64,000 bases of DNA, from contig NZ_CP013141.1 of NCBI RefSeq assembly GCF_001442535.1, forward strand, positions 2,346,803 to 2,410,802, written 5' to 3'. A model generated the notes under the pieces. It ran no database searches. It worked only from the letters and a program-made list of their open reading frames with translations, and was not told where the DNA came from. Origin of the DNA: Lysobacter antibioticus. GTDB taxonomy: Bacteria > Pseudomonadota > Gammaproteobacteria > Xanthomonadales > Xanthomonadaceae. Shown one piece after another: positions 1 through 9,123 of the stretch (positions are counted from its first letter, which is position 1; every line of letters starts with the position of its first letter). The position numbers and the translations under genes are program-made.

Positions 1-232
1 CGCCCTCGCTGCCGCCTGCCCGCTGTCCTCCCGGGGCCCGGCCGAAACCCTCATCCCGCAATCGCGATAGGCATCACGCTCGCGGCTTCGATTGCGTTTA
101 GGAATAAATAATTCCCTAAATAAATTAACCAGGAATCACGTTAGCGTCGGCCCGCAATCCCGGCGCCGGGCGCCTGCAATCGGAACCCCGGCCCGTCCTT
201 CCCGTCCTCATCGTCAGTCGAGAGGTTCCAGA

Positions 233-1039
233 ATGAAGCGTTCCCTGCGCACGATGCTGTCGTGCATTTCAGTCGTGGCGTTCGGCCTGATCGCGCCGGC
301 CGCCAACGCGGCCCGGCCGGCCTTCCAGATGCCCTTCCCCTGCGGCCAGACCTGGTACGGCGACACCTATCCCGGCCACGGCCTGCGCTATGCGGTCGAC
401 CTCAACCACAAGCCGCGTCCGCTCAGCGACGCCGACCTCGGCTCGACCGTGGTCGCCTCGGCCGGCGGCACCGCCCACACCTACAACCCGCATCCCGGCA
501 CCGGTTACGGCAGGTTGGTGGTGATCGACCACGGCGGCGGCTGGCAGACCTACTACGCCCACCTCAACAGCATCTCGGTCGGCAACGGCGCCAGCGTGTC
601 GCAAGGCCAGAAGATCGGCACGCTCGGCAAGACCACCCGGCCCGGCAACAGCATCTCCGCGCACCTGCACTACGAGCAGCGCCTCAACGGCGACGACCAG
701 AAGATCGTCTGGAACGGCGCGACCATCGTCTACGACCAATACGAAGTCGCCTACAAGAGCCGCAACAGCTGCAGCGCCGGCGGCGCCACCGGCACGGTCA
801 AGACCAGCGGCTCGCCGCTCAACGTGCGCTCGGGCCCGGGCACCGGCTACAGCATCCTCGGCTCGCTCGCCAACGGCGCCAGCGTCACCATCCGTTGCCA
901 GAAAACCGGCGAATCGGTCAGCGGCACTTACGGCACCAGCAATCTGTGGAACAACATCGGCGCCAGCGGCAGCAACCGCTATATTCCGGATGCCTACACC
1001 TACACCGGTTCCGACGGCCGCGTCGCGCCGGATTGTTGA
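233..1039 (+). CDS. secreted M23 metallopeptidase with C-terminal SH3-like domain
   Basis: Predicted 268-aa exported zinc endopeptidase that should cut peptidoglycan peptide cross-links or similar peptides outside the cytoplasm. A signal peptide covers residues 1-26 (cleavage after ANA). The M23 fold follows, with the zinc ligands visible as H49/D56 (HGLRYAVD), H110 and the HLH motif at 144-146. A glycine-rich linker leads to a bacterial SH3-like domain (about 180-268, motif LNVRSGPG) that would bind cell wall. An in-frame start at 92 exists, but the ATG at 233 begins a textbook signal peptide. The same architecture is common among lytic enzymes of predatory Xanthomonadaceae; the actual substrate cannot be read from the sequence. 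Confidence 0.88.
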   Translation: MKRSLRTMLSCISVVAFGLIAPAANAARPAFQMPFPCGQTWYGDTYPGHGLRYAVDLNHKPRPLSDADLGSTVVASAGGTAHTYNPHPGTGYGRLVVIDHGGGWQTYYAHLNSISVGNGASVSQGQKIGTLGKTTRPGNSISAHLHYEQRLNGDDQKIVWNGATIVYDQYEVAYKSRNSCSAGGATGTVKTSGSPLNVRSGPGTGYSILGSLANGASVTIRCQKTGESVSGTYGTSNLWNNIGASGSNRYIPDAYTYTGSDGRVAPDC

Positions 1040-1135
1040 TTGGGCGATAAGCACGACGGGGCGGCGGCAAGGCCGCCGTCCCGTTATCTCCTTCGCATCG
1101 AGGACGACGATGACCCACGCCAGGCATTCGCAGAT

Positions 1136-2068
1136 ATGACCCCCGCCCGGCTAGGCGTGGCGTTGCTGACGTCCGCACTGATCGGAGGCTTGCTCGGCGC
1201 GGCCATCACCCGCTCGTGGATGACGCCTGCGACGCCCCGGAGCCGCGAAGGCGCCACGGCATCGCCAACCTCGGGCCGCAGCGGGAAGCCGCCGCAGCAC
1301 TCGGCCCTGGCCGACGCTCTGGCCGGCGACGGCCCGCGCAGCCGTGGCGCCGACGATCTCGACCGCAATATCCGCCGCGCCGGGCAGGACCCGGGCTATC
1401 TGCGCGACCTGCTGCGCCGCTACAGCTTCGAGACCGATCTCGACCGGCGCGGCGCCTTGCTCGCGATCCTGCAGGGCGTGGCCAACGACGAGGTGCTGCA
1501 ACTCGGCCGGCAACTCGCCGGCAACCCCGACCCGGACATGCGTCGCAGCGGACTGGCCCTGCTCAAGGCGTTTCCTCTAGACGTTGCCGAAGTGCGCGAC
1601 ACGCTGGCGCAGCAGTTGCGCGACGAACGCGACCCGGCCCTGCTGAAGGAAAGCATCGACATGCTGGCGCCGGCGGTCGTGGCCAGCGAAGACGCCGCGC
1701 CCTTGCTCGAACGTCTCGCCGCTCTGCGCGGCCATGCCAATGCCGAGGTGCGCGCCAGCGCCGTGCTGCAATCGGTGCGCTGGAACAAGCGCGGCGACGA
1801 CGCAGCCATCCTCGAGGCGGCTCTGCTCGATCCGGACATCGCCGTGCGCCGCGCCGCCATCGCCGGCATCGAAGCCTCCGGCGCGCGTTCGGATCGGCTC
1901 AAGATCGCCTTGCTCGATATCGCCGGCGATGCCCGCACCGAATCCGACCTGCGCCGCTCGGCCGCGTTCGCCTTGCAAAATTTCGCGCTCGATCGCGACG
2001 AATACGCCTTGTATCGGGATGCGCTCGCCCGCGCCGACGATCGGGGCCAGGCGCTGCCCTTGCACTGA
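1136..2068 (+). CDS. membrane-anchored HEAT-repeat protein
   Basis: Predicted 310-aa protein with one N-terminal membrane segment (LGVALLTSALIGGLLGAAI), so probably an inner-membrane anchor with the rest periplasmic. After a low-complexity linker, residues from about 90 to the end form helical repeats of HEAT type (for example AVRRAAIAGIEASG and LRRSAAFALQNFA), a protein-protein interaction scaffold. No catalytic motif is visible. The ATG at 1136 is the first ATG; a TTG start at 1040 would add 32 residues before the membrane segment and cannot be excluded. The gene follows the M23 peptidase by about 100 bases, but no functional link is evident. Confidence 0.7.
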   Translation: MTPARLGVALLTSALIGGLLGAAITRSWMTPATPRSREGATASPTSGRSGKPPQHSALADALAGDGPRSRGADDLDRNIRRAGQDPGYLRDLLRRYSFETDLDRRGALLAILQGVANDEVLQLGRQLAGNPDPDMRRSGLALLKAFPLDVAEVRDTLAQQLRDERDPALLKESIDMLAPAVVASEDAAPLLERLAALRGHANAEVRASAVLQSVRWNKRGDDAAILEAALLDPDIAVRRAAIAGIEASGARSDRLKIALLDIAGDARTESDLRRSAAFALQNFALDRDEYALYRDALARADDRGQALPLH

Positions 2069-2182
2069 ATCGCGACGGCCGCTCGCTGCAGGATTGAGCG
2101 CCGCGTCGCCTCGCCGGCACTTCCCCGCCCGCGGTCGCCGCGGCACCCTGCCTGTCGGTCGACCTTCCCACGGAGCACTGCC

Positions 2183-2566
2183 ATGGCCCATCGCAGCCGC
2201 CTGGCCGGATTCATCATCGATTGCGAAACCGACGACCTCGACGACGCCGCGAATTTCTGGAGCGGCGCGCTCGGCCTGGCCCGGGTCGAAACCTACGACG
2301 ACGACGGCGCGCAATACGCCCAACTCGCCAACGGCCCGGCCGAACTGCACATCGAAGTGCAGAAGGTCGCGCATCCCTCGCGCGTGCACCTGGACATCGA
2401 AAGCGACGATCTCGACGCCGAAGCCGCGCGCCTGGAAGCGCTTGGCGCCAAGCGCATCGCCTTCGTCAAACGCTGGTGGGTGATGCAAGCGCCGACCGGC
2501 CACCGCTTCTGCATCGTGCGCATGAAGCATCCCGAGCAGGGCGCGCCGCCGAACGTCTGGGATTGA
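2183..2566 (+). CDS. VOC/glyoxalase-family protein
   Basis: A 127-aa single-module vicinal-oxygen-chelate protein. It shows the usual paired beta-alpha-beta-beta-beta units: an N-terminal strand (GFIIDCETDD), then FWSGALGL, LHIEVQKV, VHLDIESDD and a closing GHRFCIVR. Such proteins act as dimers in isomerase, dioxygenase or resistance roles, and many are uncharacterised glyoxalase-like proteins, so the substrate is unknown. The ATG is preceded by GGAG at suitable spacing. It is monocistronic as far as can be seen, facing a convergent metallo-hydrolase. Confidence 0.8.
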   Translation: MAHRSRLAGFIIDCETDDLDDAANFWSGALGLARVETYDDDGAQYAQLANGPAELHIEVQKVAHPSRVHLDIESDDLDAEAARLEALGAKRIAFVKRWWVMQAPTGHRFCIVRMKHPEQGAPPNVWD

Positions 2567-2657
2567 CGCGAGCGAGTGCGCCCGCTGGGACGAATCAGCG
2601 GCCGACGACGACCAGACGGTCGCGTCCGCTGGATTTCGCCCGGTGCACGGATGCGGT

Positions 2658-3620
2658 TCAGCCCGTCGCGTCGGCCGTCGAGACCGAGCGCTCGGCCTGG
2701 CGATCCAGCCACACCCCCAGGCCCTGGGCATTGAGTTCGATATCGACCGCGAGCGCGGCATGGATCTGCGCCTCGCTGAGCGGGCTGCCGTGGGCCAGGG
2801 CGCGCTCGGTGTACAGCGCCCTCAGCGCCTCGCTCAGGCGCGCATGGCGTTCGCCGTCGGCGGCCTGCGCTTGTCCGATCCGCACCATCGCGTCGATCTG
2901 TTCGATCAACTCCGCGCCGAGCCGCTGCACGTCGCCGACGCGGCCGTAGTGGGTCAGGTACATCGCTTCGGGATCGCTGGCCAGCAAGGTGCGGATCGAG
3001 GCCTTGAGCGGTTCCGGCTCGAACTGCACCGGCGAGGAAGTCGGCAGGATGAAGGGCCCGCGCGCCGAATCGAATTCGCGATAGGACAGGCCGAAGGTGT
3101 CGCCGGTGAACCAACTGCGGCTGCGCTCGTCCCACACGCACAGGTGATGGCGCGCATGCCCCGGCGTGTCGACGCACAACAACGGCCGTCCGCCGAGAGG
3201 CACGATGTGGCCGTCGCGGGCGATGACCACGCGCTCGGCCGCGATCGGCACGATTTCGCCGTAGCTGCGGGCCATTTCCTCTGCGCCGTAGACCGCGGTC
3301 GCGCCGGCGACCAGGCGCGCCGGGTCGATCATGTGCGGCGCGCCGCGCGGATGCACCACCAGGCGCGCGTTCGGCAACTGCCGCATCAGCGCGCCGGCGC
3401 CGCCGGCGTGATCGAGATGGACGTGGGTCAGGATCAGCCAATCGATGTCGGCCGGCGTCAGGCCTTGCGCCGGCAAGGCGGCGAGCAAGGCCGGAATCGA
3501 ATGCTGGGTGCCGCAGTCGATGAAAGCGCCGCGACCGTTGTCGACGACCAGATACGCGGCGTCGAAGATCGGCCGCTGGAAGCCGGTGTCGATGGTGACG
3601 ATGCCCAGGGATTCGCTCAT
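2658..3620 (-). CDS. metallo-beta-lactamase-fold hydrolase
   Basis: A 320-aa MBL-fold metallohydrolase. The binuclear zinc motif HVHLDH is present, followed by a second metal-ligand region (DTPGHARHHLCVW) and a third (FTGDTFG), all in the order expected for glyoxalase II-like hydrolases. A helical C-terminal part (about 210-320) resembles that of the longer MBL proteins of gamma-proteobacteria. The start at 3620 (MSESLG) was chosen because the fold begins there; an upstream in-frame start at 3683 would add only low-complexity residues. The natural substrate (thioester, lactone or other) is not determinable. Confidence 0.82.
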   Translation of the reverse strand: MSESLGIVTIDTGFQRPIFDAAYLVVDNGRGAFIDCGTQHSIPALLAALPAQGLTPADIDWLILTHVHLDHAGGAGALMRQLPNARLVVHPRGAPHMIDPARLVAGATAVYGAEEMARSYGEIVPIAAERVVIARDGHIVPLGGRPLLCVDTPGHARHHLCVWDERSRSWFTGDTFGLSYREFDSARGPFILPTSSPVQFEPEPLKASIRTLLASDPEAMYLTHYGRVGDVQRLGAELIEQIDAMVRIGQAQAADGERHARLSEALRALYTERALAHGSPLSEAQIHAALAVDIELNAQGLGVWLDRQAERSVSTADATG

Positions 3621-3781
3621 GACGGCATTGCACTGCGCTGCGGAGTCGAAGCTCAGTCTATGCGCTGGGCGCCGCAGCGGCATGCGGCTTTGGTCGCAGT
3701 ACTTTGCGCGGCAGGCCGGTCCGACCCGCGCGGTTGCAGCCCAGACCTGCCGTTGCAGTGCAAACCTTCAGCCGCGCGTCT

Positions 3782-4105
3782 TCAATCGAGGAAGTCGGAC
3801 AAACGCCTGAGCCAACGCCAACGCACCACGCCGGCGATGCTCAGCGTCGCCAGGAACACGCCGTAGCCCAGCGAGGTGGCGAAGATCTGCGGCCACATCG
3901 CCCCATAGGCATCGCCGGCGTAGCGATGCGCCCAGCGGATCGCCAGCACGAACGCGCATACCGATGCGGCCAACGACACCGCATCGAACAAGCGCCGCGC
4001 GGCATTGCGCGGCTGCCGCGGGTACAACCAGAACAGCGCGCCGAGAATCGCGAACCAGGGCAGGAACAGGATCAGCGCCAGGTTGAGTTCGACGAACCGA
4101 CTCAC
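3782..4105 (-). CDS. small inner-membrane protein overlapping trpS
   Basis: Predicted 107-aa membrane protein with three hydrophobic segments: an N-terminal one (ALILFLPWFAILGALFWLY), a middle one (LAASVCAFVLAI) and one near the C-terminus (FATSLGYGVFLATLSIAGV). The start is a GTG at 4105 that overlaps the trpS stop codon (GTGA), indicating translational coupling. No family is recognised. The position suggests co-transcription with trpS and not participation in tryptophan charging. Confidence 0.65.
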   Translation of the reverse strand: MSRFVELNLALILFLPWFAILGALFWLYPRQPRNAARRLFDAVSLAASVCAFVLAIRWAHRYAGDAYGAMWPQIFATSLGYGVFLATLSIAGVVRWRWLRRLSDFLD

Positions 4106-5433
4106 GACGTCGCGCTGTCCTTCGCCGCCTGCGCCTCGGCTTCGGCTTGGACGATCGCCGCCAGGGCCGCGGCGACGGCATCGCGGCGCGCGTCGTCGAC
4201 CGCATCGGCGGCGGCCAGCAAGGCCGCGACATCGCTCTTGCCGGCTTTGAGCGCGGCGATCAACTGCCCGGCGTCTTTCGGCGAGGCGAAGCCGCGGCTC
4301 TGCAGCAGCACCTCGTCGCCGTCGGCGAGCTTGAAGTAGAACTGCCCGTCGGCTTCGCGGTATTGCTTGAACACCGGCAACGTCGTCTTGCTCTCGGCCT
4401 TGGCCGAGGCCTTCGTCGCGGTCTGCGACAGGTCGCGCAAGCCCACCGCTTCGCGCAGCGCCTTCATGCGTGGGCTGACGTGCTGCGCGCGCACCCGGCG
4501 GGCGCCGTCGACCAAAATCGCTTCGATGTCCTGCGGACGCGCCATCAAGGTTTCGTACTTCGCGCGCAGCGGCGCGATTTCGCCGTCGATGCGCTCGAAC
4601 AGCGCCTGCTTGGCCTCGCCCCAGCCGATGCCCTCGGCGAAGGCGCGACGCATCGCTTGCGTTTCCTCGACGCTGGCGAAGGCCTGGTAGATCTGGAACA
4701 GGGCCGAACCTTCGGTGTCCTTGGCCTCGCCCGGCGCGCGCGAGTCGGTGACGATCGAATAGATCAGCTTCTTCAGCGTTTCGCGCGGCGCGAACAAGGG
4801 GATGGTGTTGTCGTAGCTCTTGCTCATCTTGCGGCCGTCCAGGCCCGGCAAGGTCGCCACGCTCTCTTCGATCAGCGCCTCGGGCAGGACGAAATGCTCG
4901 CCGTAGAGATGATTGAAGCGCTGGCCGACGTCGCGCGCCATTTCGATGTGCTGGATCTGGTCGCGGCCGACCGGCACCTGGTTGGCGTTGAACGCCAGGA
5001 TGTCGGCCGACATCAGCACCGGGTACATGAAGAGGCCGGCGGTGATCGCTGCATCGTCGTCCTCGCCTTCGGCGCGGTTCTTGTCGACCGCGGCCTTGTA
5101 GGCATGGGCGCGGTTGAGCATGCCCTTGCCGGCGACGCAGGTCAGGAACCAGGACAGTTCCGGGATCTCGACGATCTCGCTCTGGCGATAGAACCAGACC
5201 TTGGCCGGATCGAGCCCGCAGGCCAGCCACGCCGCCGCGATCTCCAGGGTCGAACGCTGCACGCGCTCGGGTTCCTGCACCTTGATCAGCGCGTGCAGGT
5301 CGGCGAGGAAATAGAAGCTCTCCACGTCCGGGGCGAGGCTGGCGGCGATCGCCGGGCGGATCGCGCCGACGTAGTTGCCGAGGTGCGGGGTGCCGGAGGT
5401 GGTGATGCCGGTCAGGATGCGGGTCTGGGTCAT
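4102..5433 (-). CDS. trpS: tryptophanyl-tRNA synthetase with C-terminal DUF1508-like extension
   Basis: Class Ic aminoacyl-tRNA synthetase that activates tryptophan and charges tRNA-Trp. The HIGH-type motif is at residues 15-20 (TPHLGN) and the KMSKS loop is near residue 198 (DGRKMSKSYDN). At 443 aa it is about 110 residues longer than the usual bacterial enzyme of about 330 aa. The extra C-terminal part contains a module reading QFYFKLADGDEVLLQSRGF, which looks like the DUF1508/YegP fold, followed by an Ala-rich helical tail. Long TrpS proteins are known in Xanthomonadales, so this is probably lineage-specific and not a recent fusion. Confidence 0.93.
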   Translation of the reverse strand: MTQTRILTGITTSGTPHLGNYVGAIRPAIAASLAPDVESFYFLADLHALIKVQEPERVQRSTLEIAAAWLACGLDPAKVWFYRQSEIVEIPELSWFLTCVAGKGMLNRAHAYKAAVDKNRAEGEDDDAAITAGLFMYPVLMSADILAFNANQVPVGRDQIQHIEMARDVGQRFNHLYGEHFVLPEALIEESVATLPGLDGRKMSKSYDNTIPLFAPRETLKKLIYSIVTDSRAPGEAKDTEGSALFQIYQAFASVEETQAMRRAFAEGIGWGEAKQALFERIDGEIAPLRAKYETLMARPQDIEAILVDGARRVRAQHVSPRMKALREAVGLRDLSQTATKASAKAESKTTLPVFKQYREADGQFYFKLADGDEVLLQSRGFASPKDAGQLIAALKAGKSDVAALLAAADAVDDARRDAVAAALAAIVQAEAEAQAAKDSATS

Positions 5434-5633
5434 TGCCGATCGTGGGTGGAACGTGGCCGGTCAGTGTACCCGCTGCCCGGCGGGGCCCGCCTCGTCCGGA
5501 GGTCCCAGCCTGAGCCGTGGATGAGCCGCGCATGAGCGGCAGCTGAGCGCCGCACGTCGCCCCGGCCGGGGCGGAGCAACCCCATTGCGGGAACCGGTGC
5601 GTTTGCATGCACGACCACCCAGGAGACACCGCC

Positions 5634-6494
5634 ATGTTCCGCACCCTCGCCCTGCTCGCCGGTGCCGTGTTGACCGCCACCGCCTGCACTCCGGCCTACG
5701 GCCGTCCGCTGGTCGACCTCGCGGTGATCGACCGCGACAGCGGCGACTGGCTGCCGGCCTATCCGCACCGCGGCCAGCAGTGGATCGCCGGCACGCCCGG
5801 CCACCGCTACTCGGTGCGCTTGACCAACACCAGCGGCCAACGCGTGCTGGTCGTACTCTCGGTCGACGGCGTCAATGCGGTCAGCGGCCAGACCGCCAGC
5901 CCCTCGCAGGCCGGCTACGTGCTCGATGCCTGGCAATCGACCGAGATCAACGGCTGGCGCAAATCGCTCGACGATGTCGCCCAGTTCGTCTTCACCGACC
6001 TGCCCGACAGTTACGCCGCGCGCACCGGGCGTCCCGACAACGTCGGCGTGATCGGCGTGGCGGTGTTCGAGGAGCGTCCGATTTATCGCGAAATCTATCG
6101 CGAGCCGCCGCGTCCGTATCCCTACCCCAACCCGCAGCCACCCTACGGCCGCGACCAGGGCAGGGCCGAAGCCGAACGCCGCGCCTCCAATGGCGCCGCC
6201 GCGCCCGCTGCGCCCGCATCCGCCGCCGGCAAGGCGCGCGAAGCCGTCGCCGACAGTGCCGCCGCGCAATCCATCGGCACCGGCCACGGCGCGCGCGAAT
6301 GGTCGCCGCTCTCGCAGACCGACTTCGTCCGCGCGTCGCGTTCGCCGGCCCAGGTCATCCAGTTCCGCTACGACGATTACCGCAACCTGGTCGCTCGCGG
6401 CATCGTGCCGCGTTATCGCGCGCCGTATCGCGATGGCGAGCCGCGCGCCTTCCCGAACGGGTTCGTCGCCGACCCGCCGCCGCGCGGCTGGTAA
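5634..6494 (+). CDS. putative exported protein or lipoprotein, proline-rich linker
   Basis: Predicted 286-aa exported protein. The N-terminus (MFRTLALLAGAVLTATACTP) is a signal sequence with a possible lipobox ending at Cys18. The first 150 residues form a compact beta-rich domain (VDLAVIDRDSGDWLPAY, VRLTNTSGQRVLVVLSVDGV) that resembles uncharacterised periplasmic proteins. A Pro/Tyr-rich stretch (RPYPYPNPQPPYG) and an Ala-rich linker follow, then a C-terminal domain (FRYDDYRNLVARGIV). The start has a good AGGAGA ribosome site. Function unknown. Confidence 0.7.
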   Translation: MFRTLALLAGAVLTATACTPAYGRPLVDLAVIDRDSGDWLPAYPHRGQQWIAGTPGHRYSVRLTNTSGQRVLVVLSVDGVNAVSGQTASPSQAGYVLDAWQSTEINGWRKSLDDVAQFVFTDLPDSYAARTGRPDNVGVIGVAVFEERPIYREIYREPPRPYPYPNPQPPYGRDQGRAEAERRASNGAAAPAAPASAAGKAREAVADSAAAQSIGTGHGAREWSPLSQTDFVRASRSPAQVIQFRYDDYRNLVARGIVPRYRAPYRDGEPRAFPNGFVADPPPRGW

Positions 6495-6526
6495 GCGCGG
6501 CGAGCGGGTCGCTCGTCTCGCAAAAA

Positions 6527-6556
6527 AAAACGGGCCGGAAGGATCCGGCCCGTTTT
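6527..6556. terminator. bidirectional rho-independent terminator
   Basis: Perfect 12-bp inverted repeat (AAAACGGGCCGG / CCGGCCCGTTTT) with a 6-nt loop, an A-run on the left and a T-run on the right. It separates the exported-protein gene (+) from the convergent csbD-like gene (-) and can stop both. Confidence 0.9.
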
Positions 6557-6618
6557 CCTCGTCGATCGTGCTGTCGCATCGATGCGCGCGCCGATGATCG
6601 GGCGCCGCAGCGCATGGA

Positions 6619-6819
6619 TCAGTTCAGCGTCTTGCCGAATTCCTTCACTTCCTTCTCGGCGCGATCGCGCTCCCAACCGTAGCGTTCCTGGAGTTTGCCC
6701 GCGAGGTATTCGGAATTGCCTTCGGCGACATCGAACACGTCGTCGGTCAGATCGCCCCACTTGGCCTGGGCCTTGCCTTTGATCTGGGTCCACTTGCCGG
6801 CAATGATGTCTTTGTTCAT
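6619..6819 (-). CDS. CsbD-family stress-response protein
   Basis: A 66-aa hydrophilic protein that starts [18 protein letters not shown], a clear CsbD-family (YjbJ-like) signature with the repeated WGDLTDD / GKLQERYGW units. Family members are abundant under general stress in many bacteria; the molecular role is unknown. The ATG at 6819 matches the family start exactly. The gene is monocistronic, with a terminator downstream at 6527-6556. Confidence 0.9.
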   Translation of the reverse strand: MNKDIIAGKWTQIKGKAQAKWGDLTDDVFDVAEGNSEYLAGKLQERYGWERDRAEKEVKEFGKTLN

Positions 6820-7106
6820 CGATAACACTCCTTCGTTGGGGGATTCGGATTCGGCACGGCGCGTGAACTTCGCAACGCATCGTTGGCTTGCCGATATCGC
6901 CGGAACAGATTCGCAGCGCGGACGTTCCGATGAGGTCACGATTGCGTTAGCCGAGGCTTGATGTCGGTGAACGGCATGAACCCTTCATTCCGTTTCTGTG
7001 CGCGCGGTGGCGCTTACGCGGTTGCGCTGCACGCTTTCGTCGACATCGAGGAAGCGAGGCAACGATGAATGCGTCAACTCCGCCAGCGGATACCAAATCC
7101 CAGACG

Positions 7107-7138
7107 CAGAAAAGGCCGGATCGCTCCGGCCTTTTCTG
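7107..7138. terminator. bidirectional rho-independent terminator
   Basis: Perfect 14-bp inverted repeat (CAGAAAAGGCCGGA / TCCGGCCTTTTCTG) around a 4-nt loop, 24 bases downstream of the entericidin-like gene stop codon. The T-rich strand in either direction makes it usable from both sides. Confidence 0.85.
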
Positions 7139-7161
7139 CTCAGCTCGTTGGACCGTACGGC

Positions 7162-7311
7162 TTATTTGCCGTCGCGGACCTCTTCGGCCTTCTGCTCGAC
7201 CTTCTCACCGGCCTTCTTGACGTCCTTGCCGGCACCGGCCACGGTGTTGCAAGCAGTCAGGGTGCCCATCGAGAACAGGGCCAGCAGCAACAGGGCAGTC
7301 AAACGCTTCAT
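7162..7311 (-). CDS. entericidin-like small lipoprotein
   Basis: A 49-aa lipoprotein: signal sequence MKRLTALLLLALFSMGTLTAC with lipobox LTAC, then NTVAGAGKDVKKAGEKVEQKAEE, the amphipathic GKDVKKAGE motif of the entericidin A/B family. Family members are small surface lipoproteins linked to envelope stress and cell lysis in enterobacteria. The gene has a strong AAGGAG ribosome site and its own downstream terminator. Confidence 0.88.
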   Translation of the reverse strand: MKRLTALLLLALFSMGTLTACNTVAGAGKDVKKAGEKVEQKAEEVRDGK

Positions 7312-7501
7312 AAGAACTCCTTGGTCGGTTACGGGTACCAGATCGGGCCGCGCACGCAGTCGCGTCCTGACTGGCATGAGACGCGAGCGAATGTGAAGCC
7401 GGCGTGCAGCGCCGGCCCCGCGTCCCATGAAACAAGGCGTCGTGCGCCTGTCCCGTCGTGCCGCCGTCAGCCGCGATTCATCGCCGCGGCGACGGTCGCG
7501 G

Positions 7502-8425
7502 TCATTCGCGCATCAAGGTCGATTTTCCGAACAGGCTCTCGACCAGGTCGACCGCGAGCTTGGCGGTGCGGTTGCGCTTGTCGAGGATCGGATTGAGTTC
7601 GACGATGTCGAGCGAAGCCAGGCGGCCGCTGTCGGCGATCATCTCCATGACCAACTGCGCTTCGCGATAGTTCGGACCGCCCGGCACCGTGGTGCCGACG
7701 CCCGGCGCGATGCTCGGGTCGAGGAAGTCGACGTCGAAGCTGACGTGCAGATGGGTGTTTTCGTCGACGCCTTCCAGCGCTTCCTCCATCACCCGCTTCA
7801 TGCCGATCTCGTCGATGTAGCGCATGTCGTAGACATCGAGCCCGTGCTGCTGGATCAACTGCTTCTCGCCGCGATCGACCGAGCGGATGCCGATCTGGCG
7901 GATCTCGTCGGGGCGCATCGCCGGCGACGAACCGCCGAGATGGGTCAGCGCTTCCGGGCCGAGGCCGCACAGGCACGACACCGGCATGCCGTGGATGTTG
8001 CCCGACGGCGTGACCTGGCTGGTGTTGAAGTCAGCGTGCGCATCGAGCCAGAGCACGCGCAATTGCTTGCCGGTCTCGCGGCAATGCTGCGCGACCGCGG
8101 TGATCGAGCCCAGGCCGAGGCAATGATCGCCGCCGAGCAGGATCGGCATGCGCCCCTCGCGCAGTTCCGCGCCGACCGCCTCCATCACCAAGCGGTTCCA
8201 GGCCACGACTTCGGGCAGATGGCGATAGCCTTCGACAGGCTTTTGCCAGGGATTGCGCGGGCCGTCGAGGTTGCCGCGATCGACCACATCGACGCCACGC
8301 GCGGCGAGGGCTTCGCCGAGGCCGGCGATGCGCAGCGCTTCCGGCCCCAGGCGCGCGCCGCGATGGCCGGCACCGACGTCGGTCGGCGCACCGAGCAAGG
8401 ACACCGGAGGATAAGTACGACTCAT
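7502..8425 (-). CDS. rocF: arginase
   Basis: A 307-aa ureohydrolase-fold enzyme predicted to hydrolyse L-arginine to ornithine and urea. The manganese ligands are in place: GGDH (H101), DAHAD (D128, H130, D132) and SFDVDFLDP (D231, D233). The length and the arginase-type DAHADFNT motif favour arginase over agmatinase, though closely related ureohydrolases cannot be fully excluded. The ATG at 8425 follows an AGAGGAA ribosome site. It sits alone, downstream of a repeat-rich spacer. Confidence 0.88.
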   Translation of the reverse strand: MSRTYPPVSLLGAPTDVGAGHRGARLGPEALRIAGLGEALAARGVDVVDRGNLDGPRNPWQKPVEGYRHLPEVVAWNRLVMEAVGAELREGRMPILLGGDHCLGLGSITAVAQHCRETGKQLRVLWLDAHADFNTSQVTPSGNIHGMPVSCLCGLGPEALTHLGGSSPAMRPDEIRQIGIRSVDRGEKQLIQQHGLDVYDMRYIDEIGMKRVMEEALEGVDENTHLHVSFDVDFLDPSIAPGVGTTVPGGPNYREAQLVMEMIADSGRLASLDIVELNPILDKRNRTAKLAVDLVESLFGKSTLMRE

Positions 8426-8678
8426 GTGAATTCCTCTTCCCTGCGCCGGCGTTGCGACGCACGAGGGATATCGATAGTGAACGCAGACGATGCCCGCGGC
8501 ATCGCGCGATCGCCGCAACAGGGCCGCGCGTTGCGCTGCGGCCGCCGACGATGCCGGCATTCTAGCTCAGGGCGGCTGCGGGACTGGGCTGGACGTACCG
8601 GGCGCGGGCTACTGCGTTGCAGCAGAGCTGGGCGCGGGAGCGCGTGTTGCCGGCTGCCGGATGGGCTGGACGAGAAGC

Positions 8679-8912
8679 CAGCGACGGCGCGGCGTTGCCT
8701 TGGCGGCATCGCAGGCTGCCGCGGCGGATCGGTGGTTTGCTGCGGGTCGTTCGCGGGTTGGACAAGCGCCGGAACGGTTCGGGCCGTTGGAGAAGGCAGC
8801 AGCGACGGCGCGGCTCTGCCTTGGCGGCATCGCAGGCTATCGCGGCGGATCGGTGGTTTGCTGCAGGTCGTTCGCGGGCTGGACAAGCGCCGGAACGGTT
8901 CGGGCCGTTGGA
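8679..8912. repeat. imperfect 123-bp tandem duplication
   Basis: Two adjacent copies start at 8679 and 8802 (period 123 bases). Both run through 'GCGACGGCGCGG' to 'CGGAACGGTTCGGGCCGTTG' with only a few substitutions. The duplication lies between the arginase start and tRNA-Thr and contains no credible gene; open frames through it are a by-product of the GC content. Confidence 0.85.
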
Positions 8913-8949
8913 TGGGTTGACCGGGCGGTTGTCTTTTCTCGGGTTCACG

Positions 8950-9025
8950 TGGTGCCGCTTGTCCGAATCGAACGGACGACCGCTCGCTTACAAGGCGAGT
9001 GCTCTACCAACTGAGCTAAAGCGGC
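8950..9025 (-). tRNA. tRNA-Thr (anticodon TGT)
   Basis: Complete 76-nt tRNA including an encoded CCA. The acceptor stem is GCCGCTT/AAGCGGC, the D arm carries AGCTCAGTTGGTAGAGC, the anticodon loop is CTTGTAA (anticodon TGT), and the T arm is GTCCG-TTCGATT-CGGAC. All four stems pair. Confidence 0.97.
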
Positions 9026-9123
9026 AAGGTACGTGACGGCGCGTCGTGCGGATCGGGACCTGGGGTTCGATACGGCGACGGCAGGCGCATTCTACGCGCC
9101 CCCGCCTCCCACGGACAGCGCGC

